From an uncultured Fluviicola sp. (GTDB lineage: Bacteria > Bacteroidota > Bacteroidia > Flavobacteriales_D > Crocinitomicaceae): 64,000 nucleotides of DNA. Within the stretch, counting starts at the first letter, position 1; the number at the start of each line of letters is the position of its first letter. The notes under the pieces are model-generated. The model did no database searches. It was not told where the DNA came from and worked only from the letters and a program-made list of their open reading frames with translations. Of this stretch, positions 48,728 to 57,945 are shown one piece after another. Location: assembly GCA_913009205.1 (NCBI GenBank), contig CAJVYC010000008.1:1-64000 (forward strand), given 5' to 3'. A program made the position numbers and the translations under genes.

Positions 48728-50119
48728 CTACTCTTCTATTTTAAATACTCTTTCGGTAGTTCCATCACTGTAAATGAAGATCAAAACTGTGTTGGTTTTG
48801 AACGGTGTTTCTCTCCCCATTAAATCCGTAATCTTAACGAGTTCTGCAGCACTAGTTGTGATTTCATCAATCGATACGTCATCCGGTGCAACGTAATGAA
48901 AGTGACAAGAAGAGGTGTCAACATGAACGGTTCCACAAGGGTCCGTGAAGGTAATCTCAACAGCATAAGACCCTGTTTCAATTGGGCTATACGTTTGGTT
49001 CGTTTCGTCAATAACGGCGAAGTTGTCATCGCAATCCAACCATTGGTAGGACGAGCCACTTTGTTCTGCAGTTAGTAAAGTCGCATCTTGATCTACGTCA
49101 TTGTTTAACGTAAAGAAACACGCAACATCAAAGCTTAAGCCCACATCATAGGAGGCGTTTGCTGCTGCCCAGGCCGTGTTTACAACAGTGGCGCAAACCA
49201 AAGGGTTGTTCGTACAATCAAGGTTAATGTTCAAGCCGTTGTTCGCTTGCAAACAAGCCAACTGATTGTTATTACAGAACAAATCATCAAGTGTTGGGTT
49301 TTGCGTTACATCCAATGATGTCAGCACGTTGTCATTGCACAATAACAAGTCCAATCCTGCACACTGCGTCACATCCAATGCTGTTAATGAGTTTCCATAA
49401 CAGCGCAAATCTGCCAACAAAGATGTCTGTGGTACAGTCAACGTCGTTAATAGATTGTCATGACAATAAAGGCTGTTGAGTGATAGGTTTTGAGAAGCAT
49501 CCAAGGTTGTCAATTGATTTTGGTGACAACGCAAGCTATTTAAGTTCGTGTTTTGCGTTACGTCCAAAGATGTCAATAGGTTGTCATAGCAAATCAGCAA
49601 GGACAAATTCGAATTGTTTGTTACATTAAGTGCGGAAATAAAATTATCATAACAGCTCAAATCCGACAGCCATGGGTTATTCGTTACATTAAGAACGGTT
49701 AAAGAGTTATTGAAGCAAAGCAATGTGCTTAATCCTGAACAATTCGACAGGTCCAACGCAAGAATATCGTTGTTATAACAGCGCAAATCCGAAAGGCTTG
49801 GACAATTCGTTACATCCAGTTGAGTCAGGTTGTTATCAAAACAATACAAGGTAGACAAAGATGTAAAGTCCTCAATACCGGTCATGTCGGCAATGCTATA
49901 CCCGCCACAGATCAAAGATCCTACTCCGCTAATGTTTGCCGTAGTAACGTAATCATCATTTGGAATTCCATTTCCCATTCCGTTGCTTTCCAAAAAGGCT
50001 TCAAAATTATTGTCTGGAACGTACGTTTGTTGCGCTTGAGTATAAGACGTTGCAACAAGAAGAAATGAAAGGAGTAACAATCTCATAGTGCTGTTTTTAC
50101 GCAAAAGTAAGCTATTCAC
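48728..50119 (-). CDS. Secreted leucine-rich-repeat protein with YQWLDC domain (ORF start; ATG at 50086 also possible)
   Basis: Ten in-register 21-aa repeats such as LSDLRCYNNDILALDLSNCSG; SYQWLDCDDNFAVIDETNQTYSPIETGSYAVEITF. Confidence 0.85.
   Translation of the reverse strand: MNSLLLRKNSTMRLLLLSFLLVATSYTQAQQTYVPDNNFEAFLESNGMGNGIPNDDYVTTANISGVGSLICGGYSIADMTGIEDFTSLSTLYCFDNNLTQLDVTNCPSLSDLRCYNNDILALDLSNCSGLSTLLCFNNSLTVLNVTNNPWLSDLSCYDNFISALNVTNNSNLSLLICYDNLLTSLDVTQNTNLNSLRCHQNQLTTLDASQNLSLNSLYCHDNLLTTLTVPQTSLLADLRCYGNSLTALDVTQCAGLDLLLCNDNVLTSLDVTQNPTLDDLFCNNNQLACLQANNGLNINLDCTNNPLVCATVVNTAWAAANASYDVGLSFDVACFFTLNNDVDQDATLLTAEQSGSSYQWLDCDDNFAVIDETNQTYSPIETGSYAVEITFTDPCGTVHVDTSSCHFHYVAPDDVSIDEITTSAAELVKITDLMGRETPFKTNTVLIFIYSDGTTERVFKIEE
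49229..49858 (-). repeat. Ten tandem 63-bp units encoding 21-aa LRRs
   Basis: Residues 88-297 of the 48728..50119 ORF; each unit fits L-x-x-L-x-C-x-x-N-x-L/I. Confidence 0.85.
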
Positions 50120-50231
50120 TATAGGAATTCATCCAAAAGCGGGGAATTATTGTGTGAAATTTTAATGTAGACTAGGTTTTCAAAGGACTATACGCTGACT
50201 AGCTAAGGTTTCTAATAACAATTTTAAGCCC

Positions 50232-50505
50232 TACTGTCCTGGAGAATTTACTAAAAAGCTTGGAGTCCAAAATATACTTATTTGAAGGTGCAAAGGGAGA
50301 GAAATGTAGCGCCACTAGTGTTTTAAGAATAATTCAAAAAGCGGCAAAAGCGGCTGGAATAAAAAGGAGTATTTCTTCTCATGTATTAAGACAAAGCTTT
50401 GTAACACATTTGCACGAGGCTGGAGCTGATTTGTCACCTGGAGTCTACCAATATCAACTTATTACAGAAGACGATTCTCAATTTGGAAAAATAGTGCTAG
50501 AATGA
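50232..50505 (+). pseudogene. Tyrosine recombinase fragment joined to a T9SS-tail-like fragment
   Basis: VLENLLKSLESKIYLFEGAKGEKCSATSVLRIIQKAAKAAGIKRSISSHVLRQSFVTHLHEAGADL followed directly by SPGVYQYQLITEDDSQFGKIVLE. Confidence 0.75.
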
Positions 50506-50512
50506 GTGCATA

Positions 50513-50636
50513 ATACAACATACACCCCATGCGGGTTTCTACTTCGAGAGATCACTTATGTGTTAAAAATACAATCCTTACCTTCGAGAAAACAATCTTG
50601 TAGCCCCGCACGGTGCGTAGCTTCAAAACGTTATAC
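50513..50636 (+). repeat. Dispersed imperfect palindrome, copy A (attC-like)
   Basis: ATACAAC...CCATGCGGGTTTCTACTTCGAGAGATCAC...GTAGCCCCGCACGGTGCGTAGCTTCAAAACGTTATAC; homologous to copy G. Confidence 0.65.
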
Positions 50637-50695
50637 TTCATAAATTGATAAATTTAGTCCAATAATCACTAATATTAATCTACCAATAAAAAAGA

Positions 50696-52006
50696 ATGGA
50701 ATCAACATCGAAAATTTTCATCATTTGTATAATGTCCATGCTGTCATTAAAGGGCTATTCTCAGGGCTGCCCTACTTCTGGCTATCCTTCTTTTTACAGT
50801 TGTTCTGATATAGCGCAATTTGTTATTGACTACCCAGGCTGCAACCGTTTACCAAGTACACTTCGATTGCCGTATGGTGGCGTCTCAAATTTAGCAGGCT
50901 TTCCTGGGCTAGCTCAATTAGATTCAATTAGCGGTAGCCTTATTTGTGATGAATGCGATCTGAGCTCTCTTGTAGGTTTAGAAAACCTGAACTATGTTGG
51001 TGGCAGCGTTACTATTGACGAACCTCATGGGACTCTTGTGAACTTACAAGGTCTTAACAATCTATCTTATATTGGAGGAGGGTTCAACTTATATGAATGT
51101 AGCGATTTAGTGAGTACTAATGGCCTTGACAATTTACTTTATATTGGAGACAGGATATGGCTCCTTGATAATACTGTGTTGAGCCAAATAACCGGCTTTG
51201 AAAACATCAGTCATCTGCCTGGACAATTTTGGTTTGACGAGATGGACGCCATGATTGACTTGTCTGGCTTTGATAGTTTAATTACCATAGGAGGTTACGT
51301 TCGAATATGGGATAATGCTTTGCTGAACTCTCTAGGGGGGTTTAATAAAATTGAGCTGATTGGAGGATATTTAGATATAGCCTACAACGATATGCTGATC
51401 CAGTTGGATGCATTGGATAATTTGAATACTGTTGGTAATGATCTTCATGTACGAGAGAACGAAACGCTTGATAACATTGAGGGGCTCTCTTCTCTCGTTA
51501 ATTTCAATGGCGAGATCTTAGTTTATCAAAACAGCCTATTAACGAATCTCGATGGAATTGAGAATATTGCTGCAGATAGCATAACGAATTTAATTTTAGG
51601 GGAATGTGATTCACTTAGTATTTGTTCACAACCGAACATTTGTCAATATCTCATTAATTCTATGGGGCCATCAACCATAAACTTAAACAATAGCGGGTGT
51701 AATTCAATACCTGAAATAACAGCAGCTTGCGCCGCAATAGGTGTTGATGAGATCAATCTGGGAGAAAAATTCAGTATCTATCCAAACCCTATAACGGATG
51801 CAACAATACTGAAGTCTGAAATTATAAAATCAGGTGCAATAGTGCATTTTTACAATTATCGCGGAGATCTGGTCAAAAGCGTTTATGGCCTGGATAGTAA
51901 TCAGATACTGATTGATAGAACTGGACTTTCAGAAGGTCTTTATTTACTTAGAATTGTGCAAGACAATGAAGTCATCGGTGCTGTAAAGATTGTAGTTATA
52001 ATTTAG
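50696..52006 (+). CDS. Secreted receptor-L-domain-like repeat protein with T9SS sorting domain
   Basis: Repeats LVGLENLNYVGGSVTI, LQGLNNLSYIGGGFNL; C-terminal IYPNPITDATIL...GLSEGLYLLRIVQDNEVIGAVKIVVI. Confidence 0.8.
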   Translation: MESTSKIFIICIMSMLSLKGYSQGCPTSGYPSFYSCSDIAQFVIDYPGCNRLPSTLRLPYGGVSNLAGFPGLAQLDSISGSLICDECDLSSLVGLENLNYVGGSVTIDEPHGTLVNLQGLNNLSYIGGGFNLYECSDLVSTNGLDNLLYIGDRIWLLDNTVLSQITGFENISHLPGQFWFDEMDAMIDLSGFDSLITIGGYVRIWDNALLNSLGGFNKIELIGGYLDIAYNDMLIQLDALDNLNTVGNDLHVRENETLDNIEGLSSLVNFNGEILVYQNSLLTNLDGIENIAADSITNLILGECDSLSICSQPNICQYLINSMGPSTINLNNSGCNSIPEITAACAAIGVDEINLGEKFSIYPNPITDATILKSEIIKSGAIVHFYNYRGDLVKSVYGLDSNQILIDRTGLSEGLYLLRIVQDNEVIGAVKIVVII

Positions 52007-52045
52007 ACCATGACCACGGCTTGACCAATTTAAAAAAGAATAAAA

Positions 52046-52112
52046 GCACAACAAAGTGTATAGTGCATAGCACCCTGCGGGAAGCTACGACACTATACAC
52101 TAACCGTTAGCA
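52046..52112 (+). repeat. Compact attC-like palindrome (site B)
   Basis: GCACAACAA-AGTGTATAGTG-catAGCaCCCtgcGGGaaGCTacga-CACTATACACT-AACCGTTAGCA; 11-bp perfect arms. Confidence 0.7.
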
Positions 52113-52125
52113 AACATAAATATAG

Positions 52126-54156
52126 ATGAAACTTAAATTATTAATCGCGTCCCTATTTATTGCTGTTCACGGGTATTCGCAGAATATGGACAGCCTTCTA
52201 ACCTCATTGTATTTTAACGATGGAGCTATAAGCTCCGATACTAATGGTTTTGATTTCAATTTAGTTTATAATACTTCCCCAACCTACTGGGCTATAGACA
52301 GTTTTCCTGAAAGCATCGTTTTTAACGCTGAGTTGAGTTACGATAACCCATTAGACTCTAATCAATCTTATCAAATTAGAATCGGAAAAGGCGGTCAATT
52401 GTATTCCTTCAGAAGTGCTTTCGGAGAATCTGTCCCACCGCAATGGAGAAGTAGTAACTGGGTTCAACCTTCGTATGGTGGAGGAACATCTTATGCTCCA
52501 TGGGTTGATGAAGTATGGCAAATGGTATGTGTTGATGAATCCCTAAATAATACTCCTGACTCTTCCTATTTTATTCACCAGGCGGGAGTATACTTAAAGA
52601 CACCCGCCCAAAATAAACCATTCTTTTCCCCAAAAATAGCTGAATATTATGATCATCAAAATCAATCTTATAGCATTGTAAACTGGGGTCAGCAAGCACA
52701 TACTGATGACCTTTTAAATATTAATCACACTTCAAACTTGCTGTATTACACCAAATACACAAATAAGGGAAGGGGGGTTATTCAAGTGGATAACATGATT
52801 TATAATTTTGGTCAGGATAACATTAGCTTTTTAAATATGCCTTGGGGAGGAGTACGAAATTCATCTTTAGATCATTTCTTTATATCTACTCCCATTAATG
52901 ATTATAATTTAACTTCTGGCCTCTATGGTCAAACACCTATTGTTCAAACCGCAAACACTGGTGGTTGGGTCGCTTGGGCAAATGATACAAATGGAAATTC
53001 ACCTGCGCTTGGGATGGCTCATCCAATTACAACTAATACATACGGCAATAAATTTAGATACGGTGATGCAGGTAATTTAAATGCTGCTTGGAACGAAAGG
53101 GATTATCATGTGTTTGAAATGGTTAAACAACCATTCCCTGGACAATTAGGCTTTGGCAAGTCAATGAGTTTCAGATATTTCTATGTACTTGGCGCAAATG
53201 TTGACTCCGTAAAAAACAAAATTCTGAATGAGAATTTAGTATACAACTCCCTTGATACCGCTTATATCCCAAGTGCAGTTAATGTTGACTCCGTTCGATA
53301 TCTTTTTCAACAGACTGGAACTAGCATTACCGAGAGTATCTCTAACACTAATAGCGGTTTGTTGCTGAGAACGAGCCCTTACCTTAACAGTTATCCATTA
53401 TTTAAAATAACCTCGGTAACGAATGAAGATGTAATTAGCTCTAATCCATACTTTTTTTCGACGGTTGCTTATGATGGTTCAGCTATAGCTATGGAACTAC
53501 TCGGTTTTCTTGATAACCCAAGCATTATATCTGTTTTTCATGATACTATTTGTAAGAATGAAAGCTATCTTTTTCCTGATGGTTCTGCGCTATCGAACAT
53601 CTCATCGGATACTATTCATCATAGCTTATTAGCTTCTACTCAAGGAGGCTGGGACAGCTTGGTTATTACAAACCTGGAGGTAACAGACATTAATGTTGGA
53701 GTCAATCAAGTAGGTATAAATTTAACAAGCGAAGAAACCATTGGCAGCTACCAATGGTTGGATTGTAACGGTTTTAACAGTCCAATTGTAGGCGAAACAA
53801 ATCAAAACTATATGCCAATTAGTAATGGGAGTTTTGCTGTTGAAGTCACAAAGGGCAATTGCACTGACACATCAAATTGCTATACTATTTCAAATTTAAA
53901 TATTATTGAAAATAATTTTGGAACAGATCTTCAAGTCTATCCCAATCCAACTGACGGCAAAATATTAATTGATTTATGTGATGCTTACGCAACCGTTTCC
54001 ATTTCCATTTCAGATATAAAGGGGAAGCTAATTCGCTCAGAGAAATATGTTCAAGAACAAGTAATTAGTTTGTCTATTCAAGAGCCGAATGGCTTTTATT
54101 TACTAACTATTCTTGCAGAAGATAAAATAGCTATTATTCGTCTAATAAAGAAATAA
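52126..54156 (+). CDS. Secreted hypothetical protein with YQWLDC domain and T9SS sorting domain
   Basis: Signal peptide; IGSYQWLDCNGFNSPIVGETNQNYMPISNGSFAVEVTKGNC; VYPNPTDGKILIDL...GFYLLTILAEDKIAIIRLIKK. Confidence 0.8.
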   Translation: MKLKLLIASLFIAVHGYSQNMDSLLTSLYFNDGAISSDTNGFDFNLVYNTSPTYWAIDSFPESIVFNAELSYDNPLDSNQSYQIRIGKGGQLYSFRSAFGESVPPQWRSSNWVQPSYGGGTSYAPWVDEVWQMVCVDESLNNTPDSSYFIHQAGVYLKTPAQNKPFFSPKIAEYYDHQNQSYSIVNWGQQAHTDDLLNINHTSNLLYYTKYTNKGRGVIQVDNMIYNFGQDNISFLNMPWGGVRNSSLDHFFISTPINDYNLTSGLYGQTPIVQTANTGGWVAWANDTNGNSPALGMAHPITTNTYGNKFRYGDAGNLNAAWNERDYHVFEMVKQPFPGQLGFGKSMSFRYFYVLGANVDSVKNKILNENLVYNSLDTAYIPSAVNVDSVRYLFQQTGTSITESISNTNSGLLLRTSPYLNSYPLFKITSVTNEDVISSNPYFFSTVAYDGSAIAMELLGFLDNPSIISVFHDTICKNESYLFPDGSALSNISSDTIHHSLLASTQGGWDSLVITNLEVTDINVGVNQVGINLTSEETIGSYQWLDCNGFNSPIVGETNQNYMPISNGSFAVEVTKGNCTDTSNCYTISNLNIIENNFGTDLQVYPNPTDGKILIDLCDAYATVSISISDIKGKLIRSEKYVQEQVISLSIQEPNGFYLLTILAEDKIAIIRLIKK

Positions 54157-54364
54157 AACGATTTGTAAACTTGAAGTATTGGCCTGAAAATTGTGTAAAT
54201 GTTATTTCTAAATAAAATTAGCTTATCAAACATTTACCCTGAATTAATTTCATTCTAAGCCTTACGCTTTCTACCGTTCAGATTAATAATATTCGTATAT
54301 TTTAAGATTATTAATCCTTTGCTTTTATTTATGGATTAGTTAGAAGTACTATACACTCACAGTT

Positions 54365-54414
54365 ATTAAAAACACTTATTGTTAAAACAACAATAAGTAT
54401 TTTTAATATATTTG
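54365..54414 (+). promoter_or_regulatory. Long inverted repeat abutting a candidate -7 box upstream of the GH16 gene
   Basis: ATTAAAAACACTTATTGTT-AAAAC-AACAATAAGTATTTTTAAT (18/19 paired) overlapping TATATTTG (54407-54414). Confidence 0.6.
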
Positions 54415-54451
54415 AGCTTTTATAATATCATTATTAAAATGAAATACTAGT

Positions 54452-55993
54452 ATGAAAAAAAGCTTCATAATTTCAATCTTCACCTTATTAATGTCGGCCC
54501 AATTTGCATTTTCACAACAAATGCCTCTCGATTTTTCAGATATCTCAGATGTGTTTAGCAACTGGGGAGGTAGCACATTTACAACGGTCCCTTCACCAAC
54601 AGACCCAAATAATACAGTAGGTCAATTTGGTCGTAATAGTTCTGTTTCAGAACAGGGGAATTATATGGATTTGGATAGATCTATTGACTTAGATTTTAAT
54701 GATGAAATAACATTAAAGTTTTATGCCTCTGATGCTAATTCTCATACAGTTACAGTTAAACTTGAGAACGGAACAAACGCAAATATAGAAGTAGGAGCAA
54801 CAACGACTCAGAATATGTGGACAGAACTGACCTTTGATTTTTCTACTATTGGAGGTAACGGCGAATATAATAGGTTAACTATTAGGATTGATGATGGAAG
54901 TTCAGTTGCTGGAACTTTTTTAATAGATGATATTGATGATGGTTCTGTACATTTAGACCTTAATGCAATTGATGTAGAGTACACGGATTTAGTTTGGTCT
55001 GATGAGTTTGATACACCCGGAAAAACAGCAATTAACTCTACAAATTGGTTTCATCAAACACAATTACCAGCAGGAGGAAGCTGGTTTAATGGAGAAGAGC
55101 AGCATTATACAAATCGCATAGAAAATTCTTTTGTAGAAAACGATAATTTAAATATTGTTGCCATAAAGGAATCTTTTACAGACCAAGGCGTAACAAAGCA
55201 ATATACGTCTGCAAGGTTAAACTCCAAGTTTGCATTTACCTATGGAAGAGTAGATGTAAGGGCTAAATTACCAGCAGGTAATGGTACCTGGCCAGCTATT
55301 TGGACCTTAGGTAAAAATATTAGCGAATCTGGAGCTTACTGGCAAACTCAAGGTTTTGGTAATACTTCATGGCCTGCTTGTGGTGAAATAGATATTATGG
55401 AGCATGGGTTAGGTGCTGTAAATCATACATCGAGTGCATTGCATACACCTTCAAGCTTTGGAAATACTATAAACACTGCTTCACAAGTAATTAGTGATGT
55501 TACTAATAATTATCATATATACTCTGTTAATTGGTCTCCAAATCAAATTACATTTTTAGTTGATAGTGTGGGATTCTATACTTATAATCCAGCTGTTAAA
55601 GATGCAAATACATGGCCATTTGATTTAGAGCAATATCTAATATTAAATATTGCAATGGGTGGAGTATCTGGATCAATTAGTCCTTCATTTACTCAAAGTC
55701 CAATGGTTATTGATTATGTCAGGGTCTATCAAAACAATGGTTTAGGTGTTAAGGATAATTCGCAATTAAATTCTTCTATTCAGGTTTATCCAAATCCAGT
55801 GAACGATATTATTTATTTAAACGCTAATGTGCCTCTTACTAAATTGACGCTTTGCGATGTTTCTGGTAAACATATTCTTACACAAGAAAAACCTAAAGAA
55901 AGCATTAATGTAAGTGCTTTAAGACCGGGTGTTTATATTCTTGAGATTTATTCAAGCCAAGAGAAATCACAGAAAAGAGTGATCATAAATTGA
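54452..55993 (+). CDS. GH16-family glucanase (laminarinase-like) with T9SS sorting domain
   Basis: Catalytic GEIDIMEH, WPAIWTLG, SVNWSPNQITFLVD; IQVYPNPVNDIIYL...LRPGVYILEIYSSQEKSQKRVIIN. Confidence 0.93.
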   Translation: MKKSFIISIFTLLMSAQFAFSQQMPLDFSDISDVFSNWGGSTFTTVPSPTDPNNTVGQFGRNSSVSEQGNYMDLDRSIDLDFNDEITLKFYASDANSHTVTVKLENGTNANIEVGATTTQNMWTELTFDFSTIGGNGEYNRLTIRIDDGSSVAGTFLIDDIDDGSVHLDLNAIDVEYTDLVWSDEFDTPGKTAINSTNWFHQTQLPAGGSWFNGEEQHYTNRIENSFVENDNLNIVAIKESFTDQGVTKQYTSARLNSKFAFTYGRVDVRAKLPAGNGTWPAIWTLGKNISESGAYWQTQGFGNTSWPACGEIDIMEHGLGAVNHTSSALHTPSSFGNTINTASQVISDVTNNYHIYSVNWSPNQITFLVDSVGFYTYNPAVKDANTWPFDLEQYLILNIAMGGVSGSISPSFTQSPMVIDYVRVYQNNGLGVKDNSQLNSSIQVYPNPVNDIIYLNANVPLTKLTLCDVSGKHILTQEKPKESINVSALRPGVYILEIYSSQEKSQKRVIIN

Positions 55994-56106
55994 TCTTTGT
56001 TCCTCCCCAGTTATTAAGTGCACATTTGGAAGAATTGATTCCTTATCTAATGGTAGTTCAAAATAAAAAGTATGATTTGAGCATAAACCTCACCGAATGA
56101 TAATAC

Positions 56107-56237
56107 TGCTAACATTACCTATACTTCATTGCTTAAATCTCGCTTCGAATGATAAATCATTCAAACTCGTAAGGCCGTACTCCGAAATTAGTTTTATCTT
56201 CAGTCAAACGCAAAAGCCCATAGCCAACACGTTAGCC
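56107..56237 (+). repeat. Weak attC-like palindrome (site D)
   Basis: TGCTAAC ... GTTAGCC termini 131 bp apart, short complementary blocks only (GCTAAC, CTAT, TTGC). Confidence 0.4.
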
Positions 56238-56288
56238 TCAATTAAAACAAGTAAGTCAAATAGCACTATTAATTAAAATACTTAACCA

Positions 56289-57578
56289 ATGAAAACGATT
56301 TTAATTATGTCAACATTCCTATTATTCACCTTTTCAGGAATAGCACAAATTAATCCCCAGTTCAACGCAATCCCTGCAAATTGGAATATAAACAGTCCAA
56401 ACCCGGTCTTTGTTCAAAATTTCAACTATGACAATATAGACGTAAATAAGCAAGTCTTTCACTTATTCTTACCAGATACCACAGGTAATTTTCCTCTTGT
56501 TATTTTTATTCATGGAGGGGGTTTTATATCAGGTACTCCGGATATTGTTTCAACTCCTGCAAGAAGACAAGATATTAAATATTTTCTGGAAAACGGAATC
56601 GCTTTTGCCAGTGTTGGATATCGCCTCATTAACAATGCTGGTCCAGATAATGAAGGTGTAATCAAATGTTTGAATGATGCAAAGAGAGCACTTCAGTTCA
56701 TACGTTATTATTCAAATGGCTTACATATAAATCCTTCAACAATAGCTTTGCAAGGACGGTCAGCTGGAGCAAGTAGTAGCTACTGGTTGGGAACACGACC
56801 TGACATGGCAGATCAAAATGCTACAGATCCTATTTTACAGGAATCAACAAGAGTTTGTGCGGTGGACTTATATGGACCTCAATCTACGCTAGATGTTTAT
56901 AAATGGGAGACACAAGTATTCAATAACTTCGACGGGAATGGCACCAACTATACGTTGGATAGTATGGAAAACTTAATGGGTTTTGATAGAGCTTCTAATT
57001 TTCATGGCGGATTTGACTCTATCTCGCAAATTTTAGTTGAGCCTGCTTTGATTCAGTATCGACAGGATATAGACCAACTTTTCTACTTGTCTAATGATGA
57101 CCCTCCATTGTTCATAAGCAGTCAATCCTCAGCAGTTCATCCAAGTCAGGACCTGTTTCATCATTCTTTTCACGGTCGAGAAATTCATAATACTGCTTTG
57201 GCGGTGGGTGTATCAGAAGTTAAGGCAGATATCCCGGCACTCTCCATTAATACAACTAATGGAGAGAGTGGGATTGAGTTTTTGGCAAGGCACTTGAATA
57301 GTTGTTCATTAACAACCTCAATACCAGATATAAAAGTCAGTGAAAATTATATTGACATTTCTCCAAATCCAGTAGTCAATCAATTTACTATTAATGGAAC
57401 ATTAACGCTGTATCAAATTGATGTTTTGGATGCTACTGGGCAATTCATACAAACAATCAATAATGTCGAAAATTCTCATACCATCGACATTTCAGTGCTT
57501 CCTGGCGGTTTGTATTTTGTCAGAGTGAGGGATCTTTCGAATAATTTATTGGAAGTTCAGAAGGTTATTAAGCTTTAA
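56289..57578 (+). CDS. Secreted alpha/beta-hydrolase (carboxylesterase-like) with T9SS sorting domain
   Basis: FPLVIFIHGGGFISGTP, nucleophile GRSAGASSSYW; ISPNPVVNQFTI...LPGGLYFVRVRDLSNNLLEVQKVIKL. Confidence 0.88.
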   Translation: MKTILIMSTFLLFTFSGIAQINPQFNAIPANWNINSPNPVFVQNFNYDNIDVNKQVFHLFLPDTTGNFPLVIFIHGGGFISGTPDIVSTPARRQDIKYFLENGIAFASVGYRLINNAGPDNEGVIKCLNDAKRALQFIRYYSNGLHINPSTIALQGRSAGASSSYWLGTRPDMADQNATDPILQESTRVCAVDLYGPQSTLDVYKWETQVFNNFDGNGTNYTLDSMENLMGFDRASNFHGGFDSISQILVEPALIQYRQDIDQLFYLSNDDPPLFISSQSSAVHPSQDLFHHSFHGREIHNTALAVGVSEVKADIPALSINTTNGESGIEFLARHLNSCSLTTSIPDIKVSENYIDISPNPVVNQFTINGTLTLYQIDVLDATGQFIQTINNVENSHTIDISVLPGGLYFVRVRDLSNNLLEVQKVIKL

Positions 57579-57633
57579 AAAAGTAGAACTTTAAAAAATT
57601 CCTTTAACAATAGGTCATATAAATTAAGACTAA

Positions 57634-57827
57634 GGCTAACACTGTATATAGCAAATAGGGCGTTGAGTGTTTAACGAAAAGTCAGTGCTACTTAAAATCC
57701 CGCCAAATTTTTAATTTGGCTTTTAAGAATGATGAAATTAAAAACAAAATATATAACTGTGGCTCAGAGAAAACCCGAAACTAGAATGCTTTCTACTGCC
57801 CTACTTGCCATATACTAACCGTTATGT
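57634..57827 (+). repeat. Long attC-like palindrome (site E)
   Basis: GGCTAAC-act-GTATATAGCAAATAGGGC ... GCCCTACTTGCCATATAC-TAACC-GTTATGT; 16/18 arm match; inner hairpin GCCAAATT-TTT-AATTTGGC. Confidence 0.6.
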
Positions 57828-57945
57828 GTAATTAAGAGTTAAAGAAATATATTATAGTATAAAGTTTGGTTCTTTTCTGCTATTTTTATTTTAAAACGGA
57901 AAGCATTAAAAAACTTTTGAGTCGGAAAATCAAATTTACCAGATC

